Position numbers and translations under genes: made by a program. Source: Ganoderma boninense (Eukaryota; Basidiomycota; Agaricomycetes; Polyporales; Polyporaceae). From it: a stretch of 64,000 nt of DNA. Shown here piece by piece: positions 10,851 through 22,414 of the stretch; the stretch's first letter is position 1, and each line of letters starts with the position of its first letter. The DNA is taken from assembly GCA_002900995.3 (NCBI GenBank), contig CM035309.1, positions 1,370,389 to 1,434,388 on the forward strand. The letters are read 5' to 3'. The notes under the pieces were generated by a model. It did not search any database, was not told the DNA's origin, and was given only the letters and a program-made list of their open reading frames with translations.

Positions 10851-13780
10851 ATGTTCTCCGACACCGATCCTTTGAGTGGCAAATGCCCACACATCGCCGC
10901 GATCTTCAGCGACGAATCCGACAGAGCGGCACTCCTCAGCAGATATAACACCGTAGTCCAGTGGCACGCTCATCGCAACCACGAAGTTGCCTATCCCGCG
11001 AAGCGTCGTAAGGCGAGCACGCCAGCATTATCCTCCACAATTCGGCTCATGTCATACCACAGATTGCTCCGCCAGAATGCGGCATTTGCCAACTCTCGCT
11101 GGCACGGCCCTACGCCTGCTTGCACTGTCCCCTCGCGGGATGCTGGCAGGATAAACATATCCATCTTCACCTCCAGGATCACGGTCATATTTTCTGTGGG
11201 TGATCTTTGGCCCATTTACTCGGGCACTGTCCAGTCCCCTTTCCATGACATAAGGCTCTACCGGACATCCCGCACTGTTCACATTCTGACGCTCGCAGTA
11301 TGATGCTCAAAATAGTTACTGAACTGGTCTCCATGTAGGTGTTGACGTCAAAACCGGCCATGTGTTCTGCGCAGAATGCGACGATTTCGTCTATGATAGC
11401 ACCCTAACACGGCTTTATGCGTCAATAAACCTCTCTATACAAGAGCGCGCTACCAGGTTTGAAGGTTCGTGAGACTACACGATGGCTTCTGCTAGATTAT
11501 TCATGGCGTTGGGCAGAGAAATCTAAAACGGGACGAGAACCATTTGTCCCCTGGGGGCCGAACTCGCAAGAAGCTGCTGCGCTCGATAACGCGTCGTCTT
11601 CTCCATGCCAAGGTTCGTTTCTCGTGCCAATCTATCTGCATCTATTCACTCCTTGTACAACTTCAGGCCGCCGCGGTCTGCTGAACCTTGGCCAGACGTG
11701 CTTTATGAACGTAATATTGCAGTCGTTCATCGCCAACCCCCTCCTGCGCAACTATTACCTCAGCGATAAGCATAACAGCAAACTATGTAAGGTCAAAGAT
11801 TGCACATCCTGTGAAATGGATAAGCTGTATTCAGAGGTACCGTTCTGTTCAATCTTACGGAACATACGTGGGGAATTTGACACTAGGTTGAACAGGTATA
11901 CTCTGAGAGCTCCACGCCGTACGGCCCTATCGACCTCCTCGCAAAAACGTGGAGGGTCTCATCCGAGTTATCTGGTTACGCTCAACAGGATGCTCATGAG
12001 TTCTTCATCACCGCTTTGAATCAGATCCACGCCACATCGAGGGGCTCGACACATCTGCAGTGCATTTGCATCATCCACTCGACTTTTGCCGGTTTGCTCC
12101 AGAGCGATGTTAAATGTGAGCGGTGTGGAAAGGTAGCAGACAAGACCGATCCCATGTTGGACATCAGCTTGGACTTGAAAGGTGAAAGCGGAAATGAGCA
12201 GAATTTGACATTGGCGTCGTGTCTTCGCAGGTAAGTCTCCTTTTTACTCCTCCCGATGACGCCCATTCTGCGTTCTCATTTCTTCCCTCACCCATCTACA
12301 CTGTAATCTTCGCCTGACGTCAGGTTCACTCATCCGGAGAAACTCGGTCCCAACGAGTATAGCTGCGAAAAGTGTGGCAAGGCCTCTCATGTGCGTCCAC
12401 GTCTCTTCGTTCCATGGCGAGCGATGCCGATCCTCGCCGTTCTCTCTCCAACGGCCACTCTCTTTACGTCGTACACAGCTAATCATACCCTCCCTTCCAC
12501 GCAGGCTAGCAAGCGTCTGAGCATCCGAAAACTCCCTCCGGTCCTCAGCTTTCAGTTTAAGGTGTGAACATCATGCCCATTTGCGACATCCCTCTTTGCC
12601 TGCTCACACCTATTTCCCGCGGCTACCCCATCGTCCTCACAACTTTGCCTTTGACCTTGTTCGCCGCCATCCCTGTCGTCTTCATCCCACCCTCGCCACG
12701 TCTCCTCGCCGGCTCCGTGGCTCCCGTTCCCAACGCGGCCCACCCTTCCGCATCTCGCTTCCGTCTCCGTGCCCATTAATGTCTACGTGCCGCACTTCCC
12801 ACCCACACCATCCGCGCCATGCAGCGCTTCGAACAGCGTTCTCTCGACAAGTCCGCCGCACGCAAGATAGAGGCTCCTGTTCGTTTCCCAGCCGCGCTAA
12901 ACATGGCGCCATACACGACCCTGGTCATGCACAAGCAGGAACAGTTCAAGGACGCCGCGGGCCCTGCGACTCTCGTACCGTAAGCACTCCCTCAGTTTGG
13001 CTCGTACTTCCCGTCCCCTCTCTTCTTCTCTCCCTCATCTTCGCGTGCCAGTTCGGGCTGGCGCTCGAAATGTTCATGTTTATCTATCTCCCATGTCACT
13101 TCGCGGCGGCCTGGCTTCACGCCTCCCTGAGGCACCGTTGAATGCTCGCGTCCTGTAATACTGACGAGGGGGCTTCGCATCCGCTTAGGGACAGGAACCT
13201 CGGCCCCGAAGCCATGTACGACTACGACCTCTTCGCCGTCGTCTGCCACGAGGGCCAAATCGACAACGGGCCACTATACGTGTTTCGCGCGCTCGCACGA
13301 CGAGGTGCGTCCCTCCCGATTTCAGTCTCCCCGTCTCCATTCCTCCTCTCCCTCCGCCTGCGATGCCGTGTGCTCACCCGCTCTCGCTCTCACTCTCACC
13401 GCGCGCCACGCCGCCGGTTGCGTCGCGATCGCATTCCTCCCGACACCCGTCACCCACGCGTCCGGCGCACAGTGGTACCGATACGACGACGACAAGTGCG
13501 TGCTCGCCTTCTCTCTTCGCTTCATGCTGGCTCTCTCTCGCTCATCCTGCCGCTGCTTCTCCGTTCGCACAGGGTGACACACTCGACGCTCGGTACCTGC
13601 CTCAGTTCGCAGGCGTACATGTGCTTTTACGTGAAGCGGCACCTGGACTACAGGCCCTACGTGACGCCGTCATACATCACCGCGCGCGAACAAGAGGCCG
13701 TCAAGGAGAAGGAGCGCGAGCGCGAGAAGGAGGCGGCCCGGATGCGGGAAGTCGATGATGCGCTCCTTGCCGCGATATGA
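10851..13780 (+). CDS. UBP8: Ubiquitin-specific protease of the SAGA complex (Ubp8/USP22 type)
   Basis: Removes ubiquitin from histone H2B as the deubiquitinating module of SAGA. The N-terminus has a UBP zinc finger: CPHIAAIF in exon 1, then CGICQLSLARPYACLHCPLA, GCWQDKHIHLHLQDHGH and FCAECDDFVYD. The USP domain follows. The Cys box reads NLGQTCFMN (catalytic Cys codon 11699-11701), then QQDAHEFF, a CxxC pair in CERCGK and another in CEKCGK, LPPVLSFQFKRFE, RFPAALNMAPYTT, and the His box region near 13240-13310, followed by WYRYDDDK. It ends in a Glu/Arg-rich helix and a stop at 13778-13780. Introns are short and in phase. In the His box the frame breaks: VCHEGQIDNG is in one frame and HYTCFARSHDE in the next, so one extra base sits in GGGCC at 13268-13272. 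Either a sequencing error or a disabling mutation would explain this. Confidence 0.93.
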
Positions 13781-13903
13781 TTATGGTTCGGGCCGCAGCA
13801 CGGTGTACACGGGGTCAGGAACTGTACGCTGCGGTGTGCTTTTGGGGATCGGACGGGACCTTACGGCGCTGTATAATAATTATGTGAAAACGGGTTGTAG
13901 GAC

Positions 13904-13927
13904 AGTACCTGTACCTGTACCTGTACG
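13904..13927. repeat. Short hexanucleotide microsatellite
   Basis: About four tandem copies of a GTACCT-type hexamer lie in the 3' flank of UBP8. The repeat is short and of no evident function. Confidence 0.7.
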
Positions 13928-14140
13928 AAGTTCATGATGTACAAAACGTGACGAGAACGCGAAAAGCCGTGGAGTGAGTCGTGAGTAGGTACATGATGAA
14001 CTGGTATACGAAAGCGAGTTGGGAATAGGGGCAGCGTGTGGGGAGTCTAGCACTAGATCATACAACGGGGCAATGAATTATAGAGAGAAAGCTACAGGAC
14101 GAACTTGTGATGGTTGCAATTGCTCAGCGACTCGCATCGT

Positions 14141-14897
14141 TCAGGGGATGATGTCTTTCAACTCTCCCTCCCGGACTCGGATCTCTACCACCTCAACCTC
14201 GTAGTCCATCATGGACGAGGCCGTCGAAGACACGGAAGAGGACACGAAGCCATGAGAATTTGAGGGAGACGTTGACGCGACATCTGAACGACACAACACG
14301 CACGGCACGATCAAGATTCATGTGAGCTTACGAGGAAGAGAGACAAAGAAAGTGAACGAACATCGGTCCTTGATGTATGGGGGAATGAATAGGTCCTGAA
14401 TGACATCATGACACTCGAGTAAGTATCGTCCGCGGGAGCGACAAGCTTCGAGGGCTCACCTGATTCCAGACAAAGCCCTGGCTCTTCTGGATAGTCAGAA
14501 TGGGCCGGAGGGGGAAAATCGGCTGCTGGCGGGGCTTCTTGCGGTGCTCTCGCTTGGGGCTCTCAAAGTGCTCAACTGCGCGCTGCTTGCCCTTGACGTC
14601 CTTCTTCATCTCCGCGACCCGGTCTGCGGACATGGGCTCGTCGCCTTCGTCGATCTCCATGTCGCCGTCGATCTGGGGCGATCGTGCGTCGCCGGCGGAA
14701 TCGGGCCGCTCGGGGTCGGAACGGGCGTGCTCATAGTCGTCTTCGTCCTCGGAACACGAGTCGTTGTCGGAGGCACTGTCGCTGTAGTCGTCGCCGTAGG
14801 GGATCTGCTCGTAGCAGGCCCAGGTAATGGGGGAGGGCGCCCGGCCGATGGGGCGGCGACGGAAGAAGTCAGGGTACGCGGAGTCGGTGCTTGCCAT
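14141..14897 (-). CDS. Hypothetical acidic protein, conserved-looking
   Basis: Three exons join in phase. The first, from the ATG at 14897, encodes MASTDSAYPDFFRRRPIGRA, an acidic Ser/Asp/Glu stretch, DGDMEIDEGDEPMSADRV, a basic patch with KGKQRAVEHFESPKREHRKK, and IFPLRPILTIQKSQGFVWNQ. The second begins DLFIPPYIKDR. The third ends in MMDYEVEVVEIRVREGELKD and a stop at 14141-14143. The ordered pieces (RRRPIGRAPSPITW, LTIQKSQGFVWNQDLF, the acidic C-terminus) look selected, but no named domain was recognised. It is divergent from THG1, 350 bases away. Confidence 0.72.
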
Positions 14898-15247
14898 GGA
14901 TGGGGTGAGGGTGCTTGTGCTTCGGGTCGAGGTGCCGGTGAGGAGTCGGGGCTATATAGGCAGGGGACGTCGTGGACGAGGCGATGGTGGTGGTCGGAGG
15001 GCAAGAGCGGAGTGACTCGGAGGCGCGGCGATGTGATGCGCTGTGACGGGGCGCAGGGCTGCTGTTGGCGACCGAGTCACACCTCCCCTGATAAGGAAAC
15101 GCCTCCCCTCCGCCACACCGCAACCAGGCGTTGTACATGCCCACCCGCCTCCCGCCCTCGAGCCTCTGGCCATCTCCCCTCCTCCCTGCGTGCCTTCGCG
15201 CGAATCGCCTCCTCGCCTGACGTCTCCCCGGCCCGTTACGCTGTCTC
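14898..15247. promoter_or_regulatory. Divergent promoter between the 14141-14897 gene and THG1
   Basis: 350 bases between two start codons pointing outward. A TATA-like element, TATATAG at 14952-14958 (ctatataggc), lies about 55 bases upstream of the minus-strand start. Pyrimidine-rich tracts around 15090-15200 precede THG1. Both assignments rest on position only. Confidence 0.4.
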
Positions 15248-16339
15248 ATGGCCGGAAGCAGGTTCGCGTATGTTAGGAATTTTGAGTTACCCGATCCTCT
15301 CCTTCCCGGTACCTTCATGGTTCTTCGCATCGATGGGCATGCGTTTCACCGGTCAGTTCAGCGTGGAATATGTATGAACTACTCTATCTAATATTGCAGC
15401 AGGTTGTCGGAGGAGCATAATTTTACGAAGCCCAACGATGATGGGGCCTTGCAGCTCATGGACCATGCCGCCCGCGATGTCATGAATGAATTCAAAGACA
15501 TCATGCTCGCATTCGGTGAATCCGACGAATACAGGTAAGTATGCTGTCGAATTCGAAGGTGGTGCACAGTATATTTATTGCGTCATCCATAGCTTCTTAT
15601 TTCGTAGAAGCGCGGCACTATACAACCGGCGGGAAGCCAAAATACTTACCACACTCACCTCTCTTTTCACGTCGTCTTACGTCTTCAATTGGTCCAAGTA
15701 CTTGCCCGATACGCCCCTCAAATATTGCCCTTCCTTCGATGGGCGAATAGTGCTCTACCCTTCAGCAACCGTCGTCCGCGACTACTTCTCCTGGCGACAG
15801 GCTGACAGTATGTCGCACTCGCTCGGACCGTCGTGAACCAGTCGATCGCTCACGAGTCCCAGCGCACATCAACAACCTGTACAATACCGTGTTCTGGGCC
15901 CTCGTCCTCAAGGGTGGGCAGACCACGACTGAGGCGCACGCCACGCTGAGGGTGCGTCTGGACCGTAGGCAGGAGCTTGCGCTTAGCATTGACGCCCCGT
16001 CGCGCACAGGGGACAGTGTCTTCTCAGAAGCATGAGATGCTCTTCTCCCGCTTCGGAGTCAATTACAACGATCTGCCAGCCAGATTCAGAAAAGGAAGCA
16101 TATTAGTTCGGGAGGAGGTTCGTGCGTGCGATCACCTCGCACCGACTGGTTCGCTTATGTCCCATCAGGTTACGACGGGTGTCGGAGGCACGAATGGTGT
16201 GGAAGATGTTGTACCTCCAACAACGCCCCAGTCAACCTCCAAGAAGAAGGCTCGGACACGCACCACCGTTGAATTATATCATTGTGATATCATTGGCGAC
16301 GAGTTTTGGAACTCTCGGCCAAATTTACTCGCAGATTGA
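15248..16339 (+). CDS. THG1: tRNA(His) guanylyltransferase
   Basis: Adds the extra G at position -1 of tRNA-His, an essential identity element for histidyl-tRNA synthetase. The start ATG is at 15248. Exon 1 reads MAGSRFAYVRNFELPDPLLP, then GTFMVLRIDGHAFHR, which carries the first metal-binding Asp. After an intron come LSEEHNFTKPNDDGALQLMD and FGESDEYSFLFRR (second catalytic region), LYNRREAKILTTLTSLFTSS, YCPSFDGRIVLYPS, DYFSWRQADTHINNLYNT, FWALVLKGGQTTTEAHATL, GTVSSQKHEMLFSRFGVNYN and a C-terminus with LYHCDIIGDEFWNSRP. Introns are short with matching phases. The stop is at 16337-16339. A damaged copy of the last 97 bases of this gene lies 3 kb downstream (19337-19437). Confidence 0.95.
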
Positions 16340-17466
16340 TCGCATTCGAAAGTTGGGCGATCCATGCGACAGAACGTGTGTCGATGCCTCGGCCCACGCT
16401 TTCGGGAGTATTCTGCATCGGGCAAGAGCGTTATGGTGCGCCTGTCTGTCTTTCCTGCCTCCCACGCTGAGTTCGATCCTCATCCGCGGCATGTTTCTTT
16501 CTCAGTTTACGTTCTAAGGATCGGATCGTCTTCGCCCTTGTTTAGATGAGTACACCGTGGTGCGAGCCTCCCATCGTTTCCATCGTTCGGCTACAAAACG
16601 TCGCTGCATGAGAGGCCGCCAGACGACAGCCAATGCATCCAGTACGGCTGCACGGCTGCCGATGGGGGTGGTAAAGAGCTGTCATGAATGTCGGACACTG
16701 TTACAATCGACCGAGCGCCGTTGCATGGGGGTGTCCCGTGGCAGGCTTAGGTGCGAGGAAGTGCTTTAGTCAGGACTTCGCCATTCATAATCAACACACA
16801 ATCACACCGGCCTAGCACTACAGCTTTGTACTCTGCATAGTCGACATCAGCCTATCGTGATACACTGTCAACAATCCCATGTGTAATGTTAAATACCTGA
16901 ACAATGCGAAATTGCATCAAACAGTACATGTGCAAACCCGCCGGTCGATCGAATGCATCGTTCACTACGATACGCAATGCTGGATACAACGCAAGTTTGT
17001 GATCTATTTGTATGGATGGTTTGTTTAGGCGTGGCGGTTGCACTACGTGCAGAGCATGACAGAGTCTCGACCAACGGTCCATTAGTGCGAGGGGTTGAAC
17101 GTTGGACCTCAACCCCAACCTCAACCTTGGGGGGGTGACAGTCGTCCTCCATCCACGCGGCAAGGTCATTTAATTTTTATGGCTTGCCTTGGGCGGCAAG
17201 TGCCAAGTATTAAATTACTACTTAGTAGTATTGAATTGAAGGGTAGCGAGTTCGTAGAGACTACAACGAGGTCTGTATACCTCGGCGTCACCGTACGAAA
17301 AGCAGCCAGTTCAAAAAGGTTCAAAAACAATCAGGGCTCGGATCCCGGCCCGGGACCCGAAGACCCTGCAAAGGGACAATGCGGAAGTGCGCGAGGTTGA
17401 GCCCTTTGATTCTGAACTGTCACCGGTCACCGGCCACCGTCGTGCTTGTTGCTTGTTTCCGAGTCC
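16340..17466. other. Intergenic region with several small inverted repeats
   Basis: No gene was recognised. Short palindromes are visible at about 17183-17199 (CTTGCC/GGCAAG) and 17217-17231 (TACTAC/GTAGTA), with another at about 17260-17285 (CGAGGT/ACCTCG). A CCCGGCCCGGG stretch lies near 17340. They could be old transposon debris or chance structures. Confidence 0.45.
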
Positions 17467-19238
17467 ATGCCCTCTACCTCTATTCCTAACTGGCTACCGC
17501 ACGAGGTACTCACCGAGATCTGCCTTTCTGTCTTACATCCATATCCGAGTCGAGGACTCCATACTCTCGCCTCCTTGGCAAGAACCTCTCGGCTGTTCCA
17601 CAACTCCGCCGTCAATGCGATCTGGAGAGAGATTCCCAATATCACAGTCCTTATTCGCACGCTTCCAGAAGACTTGTGGCTAGAAACCCGGATCAAGAAT
17701 ATCCGTAATGACCTTATTTTCCCCCTTAAGACGCGGCTGGTGCGTGCGTGGTTACTGGGTTGTATACTCATAACTTACCCTCTGGCAAGACTTTGAAGAG
17801 ACCACCGGTCCAGTCCGACTTCGCCCGACTGAAGCACTACGCACATCGCGTCGAACGTATTTTACATTCCAACTCTTGCTCGATCCCACACGGCGTCTTA
17901 AATGCTCTCGCCACTCACTTCCCAGCTGGCACATTCCTCCCCAACATATGTTCGTTGACCTATCACTATCTTGTCCCTCCACCATCCGAGCGCGATCACT
18001 CCCTCCAGTTGCTCTTCGGTCCCAAACTGAAGGGCATTCATGTCATTGGCGCCGCAGCCGGTCCGGTTGGTACCCAACTTTCTTCCAATGCAGAAAGCTT
18101 CGACTGCCTAAGAGCCCTTACGCATATATGTCCTCAACTGTTAGCGATTACCATCTGTTTGGAGCCCATACCGAGCCATCAAAGTATCTCTGCCATCCCC
18201 GAGATAATTACCGCGTTCGACCATCTTACCCACCTACGCGCCAGCGATGTTCTATTGGACTTCCCGGCCATCCGTCACCTCACAAGCCTTCAAAGCCTAG
18301 AAACCCTTGACACCGGCCTATCTGACAACATCGCACAGGCCGACCTTTTGTCCTTGACATCCACCTTATCCAGCAGGCAGGCGGGCTACTTTCCTAGCCT
18401 CATGAGGGTTTCGCTCAACCACCGCCGTTCACTTTCTCTCTTTACATCGCTCCTCAAGCTCATCTCCTCTCCCAGTCTCGACGAGGCCATACTTTCAATC
18501 CCCAAGGGATCGGATGCCACCTGCACGTCAGAGGACGTCTCTGAGCTTCTTCTCGAGCTCAGCCACCACACCTCGCTCACCTGCATCATGATTTTCGTCT
18601 ACTCGAGCTCGCCGGTGACCGGGCCCCGCTTCGACTCCACGACGTTCGCACCACTCCTCGCCCTCCGCAACATGTGCGTCCTCGACATCGACATCACGCA
18701 CCCCGCCGACATCTGCAACGAGCTTATCGTCTCCATGGCCTCCACTTGGCCCAGCCTCTCCCGCCTGTCAATCGGCGTCGCGCACCCGCGCGCCCACCCC
18801 CTGGACGTGACCGCGTTCCTTTCCGCGCGCTCGCCGACGCTCTTCGGCCTCGCCTCTTTCGCACTTTTCTGCCCGCAGCTGGATTCCCTCGGGCTCCCCC
18901 TCGACACCAACCTGTGGTGTGACCCCTACGCATTCGACCGGCTCGAACGCCGCCCCGGGTGCGGCGCGGTGCTGAGCAGGATGAACATGCTGGACGTAGG
19001 GTTGTCTTTCGTGCACGACCCCGTGGCCGTCGCGGCCATCCTGTCGGACGTGTTCCCCGATCTGTGCAGGGTGGGGACTGCGTGGGGGCATGTCAAGGAG
19101 GAGGAGATGCCGGAAAACCTGCATGCCCTCGGGAGGCCGAGCGACATCAAGGCCAAGTGGACACAGGTTGCGGATCTAGTGGACGACTTTGCGGCGGTGC
19201 GGGCACAAGAGAGAAGAGAGAAGTTTAAAACAGGCTAG
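17467..19238 (+). CDS. F-box-like domain protein
   Basis: Two exons (17467-17739 and 17790-19238) join in phase 0. The N-terminus, MPSTSIPNWLPHEVLTEICL, has the F-box pattern IPxxLPxEVLxEI, followed by LASLARTSRLFHNSAVNAIW. This is the usual layout of fungal F-box proteins, which recruit targets to SCF ubiquitin ligases through Skp1. The rest is about 500 residues of irregular leucine-rich-like segments such as LTHLRASDVLLDFPAIRHLT and SLETLDTGLSDNI, without clean LRR periodicity. Agaricomycetes carry very large families of such proteins with unknown targets. The ATG at 17467 is preferred because it leads directly into the F-box. The family is fairly sure; the substrate cannot be told. Confidence 0.85.
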
Positions 19239-19878
19239 CGCATGGTCTGGGGAATAGCGAGCTTGAGCTTGTGGGAGATGTGTCTTGAAGATAGGCTGAG
19301 CTGTTGCTTTCAGCGATGGCGTGGTCAAAGCCGGGGAAGAAGAAGGTTCGCACCTCGATTGAGATACGAAAGCTACAGTACCAAGTACATCATTGGAGAC
19401 GAGTTGAAGAATTCTCGTCCATATATGCTTGCTGATTCGTCCTACGCTGAAGCCCGCGTGTCAGACCTACTACTGTAGTATTCTGACATTGACCAAGCAT
19501 GTTGTCGATAATACGATTCTGTTGCCAGTGTGTTGGCGTAGGCGCCTGTGAAGCCCAAGCGTTCACCAAACGGTCCTGTCACTAATACTGTTTGTTACTT
19601 ACTAAGTACTTACCCTGCTTGCACGAATCCACGTGAGATACCTCAGCAGTCTTGATTGGCATTGATCGGTATTTGTTCCTTTGAAGGGTGTGACAGTGAG
19701 CGTCGAACGTCGAACTCGCAGCGTCGGAGCTTCCTCGCGCTTGTGACAAGGTCGAGGTGTGCGTGACCTCACGCGTATTGAGCGACGAGTGATTCGGTGG
19801 TTGCTCTTGGATCGCGCGACCGCGACACGACCAATTGGGTTCCCATCCTACCTCAGCTCGCGATTCCTCGACCAGTCT
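19239..19878. other. Intergenic region containing a THG1 3'-end relic
   Basis: Holds the relic at 19337-19437, listed separately. No complete gene lies here. The frame of the next gene is open from 19759 but only with a GTG, so the ATG at 19879 is used. Confidence 0.5.
19337..19437 (+). pseudogene. Relic of the THG1 C-terminal coding end
   Basis: About 100 bases match the end of THG1 (16241-16337). Both begin AAGAAGAAGG and both encode a nearly identical peptide: DIIGDEFWNSRPNLLAD in THG1 and YIIGDELKNSRPYMLAD here. The middle has a few inserted bases and the tryptophan of the motif is lost. Nothing upstream resembles the rest of THG1, so this is a partial duplication and not a second gene. 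The likeness was judged by eye. Confidence 0.7.
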
Positions 19879-20918
19879 ATGCCCGCCCCAATGTCCCGCA
19901 TCGGCGGCAGAGCTTTATTCGCGTCTGGGCATCGTCTGAGTCCTCTTCGTCATTCCACAAGACTTGCAGCCTCGGCCCATCCAAGAACGCCCATTCCTGG
20001 TTCTAACGCTGACCACTGTAGGCGTAACCTGAGTCTTGCAAGAGACCGCGATGTCTTCTTGGCTGTCCAATACCGTTCGAGTGGCCAGCTCAGAGGCATT
20101 CGCCCTATGTTCCAGACCGTGACCGGCGGCGGAGTCTCTTCCAGCCGCCTACTACCGCGAGCATGTCCTATCAGTAACTCAGCCCATATTTTAGGTGAGT
20201 CGGAATTTGTGTTCGTAAATAATATGACACATTTCCACGTATCACCGTCCTACACGCGACTTGCCCACGGATATGCTGAGGATTTGTTTGGCTGACACTT
20301 GGACGGCACTTGCAGACACCCCAAATGTCGAGGTCGAGGTCCTTCCCGACGCTCCGCCATATCCATGTCCATTTCTAACGGACGAAGAGATACACACATA
20401 CCTGACGTCGCTGTACGCTCGGTGCTGGACGGTTCAGCCCTCCATTTCAGCAGAGAAAACCAAGGCCGCCCCTGAACTCGTCAAAACATTCTTCTTCTCG
20501 TCAAGCCAAGAACTCAACGAGTTCCTGCGGAGGATCGAGGACATCACCCGCAGCGAGAACGTGAGCCCGCCATCCTTCCCACTCCCGCATCGACCTCGCA
20601 ATACTCACCGCAAGGGTCCTCCACTAGCACCACGCCGTCCTGGAAGAGTCTCCCAGCACGCCGTCGGTTATTATCAGGGTACACACCCACTCCGGCCTAC
20701 GTCCAGCGTCGCACCCAGGGGAGAAACGAAAAGAACGGGTCCAGCCTGGCATCACTCTGCGCGACGTCCGCTTCGCGTACTTGGTGGAGCGTGCGCTGGG
20801 TGGTGGTGCGCCCGCACAACACGCACAACTCACACCGGCCGACATCGCCGCCCAGCCGCGGTCTGCTGAGGGAGTGGAATCGCGGCGGTATGCAGCGGAA
20901 ATGCATGCGCGAATCTGA
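19879..20918 (+). CDS. Pterin-4a-carbinolamine dehydratase-like protein, probably mitochondrial
   Basis: The family dehydrates 4a-hydroxy-tetrahydropterins; some members are transcription cofactors or have unknown roles. Three exons join in phase. The first carries an Arg/Ser-rich, acid-poor N-terminus (MSRIGGRALFASGHRLSPLR) typical of a mitochondrial presequence. Exon 2 begins TPNVEVEVLPDAPPYPCPFL and has LTDEEIHTYLTSLYARCW, KTFFFSSSQELNEFLRRIED and TRSEN. Exon 3 starts with HHAVLEE, giving the histidine pair of the active site, then VIIRVHTHSG and PGITLRDVRFAYLVERAL. It ends at 20916-20918. The order LTDEEI - F.F..Q.LNEF - HH - V.THS.G - D..FA matches the family. Catalytic activity is not certain from sequence alone. 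The start could also be the ATG at 19891. Confidence 0.8.
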
Positions 20919-21058
20919 CTTGTCATGTTGATGTTGTGGATTGTACTTATGAGGAGATTATGATCGGTGGCTACCATGACAAGGCAGTGCGTCGTCGAAT
21001 GTCCGAGAGCAAGAAGGACACTGTGCATACACGGTACAGAAAAAGAGGGGAGAATGTC
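20919..21058. other. Convergent intergenic gap
   Basis: Only 140 bases separate the stop codons of two converging genes, so their 3' UTRs may overlap. Confidence 0.5.
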
Positions 21059-22414
21059 TTAAGGACTCGTCGGCGGGACAAGTTTGAGCAAAAACTCCTT
21101 CATCGCCTTCAACGTGTCGTCGTAAGCGGATGTCGTCCCGGGGTAAACTTCGAAATGGCCTATAGCGCAGCCGGTATAGTCCTCAGAAACCGTCCGCATA
21201 TCGTAGACGGCACTCACCACACGGCAGTACGAGAAGCTCCACCTTGTCCGAGGCGCTCTTGACCTTCTTCGCCTCGGTCACGGGGCACAAGCTATCGTGG
21301 TCCGGGGCGATGATGAGGGTGGGGAATTGGATCCGCGAAGCCGAGGAAGAGGGCGCGTAGACGGAGAAGTCGAAAAGAGCGGAAGCAGCAATCTACGAGA
21401 GAAGTATTAACTATACATGAGTTGGTGCGGGGCTGGAAAATATACTTCGTTGGGATATGCACTGGAGAGGGAAGGCAAGACCAGGAAGGTTAGCCTGTAG
21501 AATCGGGATGGGGAGCCTAGGACCTACTCCTCAATCTTGACAAGGCTCATCATGCCATTGTAGCTGTCGGGCGTGGTCATGATGCCCACCTCGCCCGGGT
21601 GGGCGACTGCGGGTATGTATTTGGGGCTTAACCCCACTGCCTGACGGATGATGTCAAGCACCGCGGCCAACACGGTCTTGACGAAGCCCATGTTGAAGGG
21701 TGGAAGAGGGGTGTTTCCCAGGTACGGGCACTGCGAGACCACAGCGGAGATGTTGAGGTTTTTCTGAACAACTCCGAGGTAAGCATACTGCTCATGAGGG
21801 CTTCGTAGACAGATCCCTAACCTCGCTGGCAAGTGTCACGACATGGCCACCTGGATGTATGCCCACAAAACGATCAGCTTCTGCTGCACCCTGTCTGCAG
21901 CGGGCTGGGCTTGCGGACCTGAAAAGCTGGTGCCCCACAAAATGACCCGCTGAGGGTCGAACTCCGGCTGCTGCCGGACATACTTGATGACAGTCCTGTA
22001 ATCATCCAGCTGTTCGGAGACATAGACAACATGACGGGGAGTTCCGGCTGCGTCGTGACCACTCAGCACCCCTGAAAGGAGGATGTGATGTCTCCGGCGG
22101 AAGCTCACCAGAAGTACCCCATCGCCTATAGTCGAAGACGACAACTGCGTATCCAAGGCTTGCAAATTCAGCAGCGTACTCAGCGAGGGCCATCATTTTG
22201 TTTGCGGAGAGGCCATGTGCCCTACAGTTGAGCTCGTAGTAAGCATGAGGTATACGGGCCGATGGACTCGGAATACGAACATGACGATGACGGGAAGACC
22301 CTTGGGCTGTGCCCCTGCAGCCTTTGGAAGGTATCTCCACGCGTCGAGGTCCCATCCAGAGGTCTTGGATGGGATTTTGAACTCGCTCTTGACAAAGCTG
22401 TCGGTCGAGGACAT
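21059..22414 (-). CDS. Alpha/beta hydrolase
   Basis: The ATG at 22414 gives MSSTDSFVKSEFKIPSKTSG. Exons join in phase to read LPVIVMAHGLSANKMMALAE, GYAVVVFDYRRWG, DDYRTVIKYVRQQPEFDPQR, VILWGTSFSGGHVVTLASE (nucleophile Ser in GTSFSG), KNLNISAVVSQCPYLGNTPL, FPTLIIAPDHDSLCPV (acid region) and GHFEVYPG (catalytic His). The stop is at 21059-21061. The length is about 310 residues. The HG, G-x-S-x-G, D and GH elements are in the right order for the DLH/S15-like alpha/beta hydrolases common in basidiomycetes. There is no signal peptide, so it is probably intracellular. The substrate is unknown. Confidence 0.88.
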
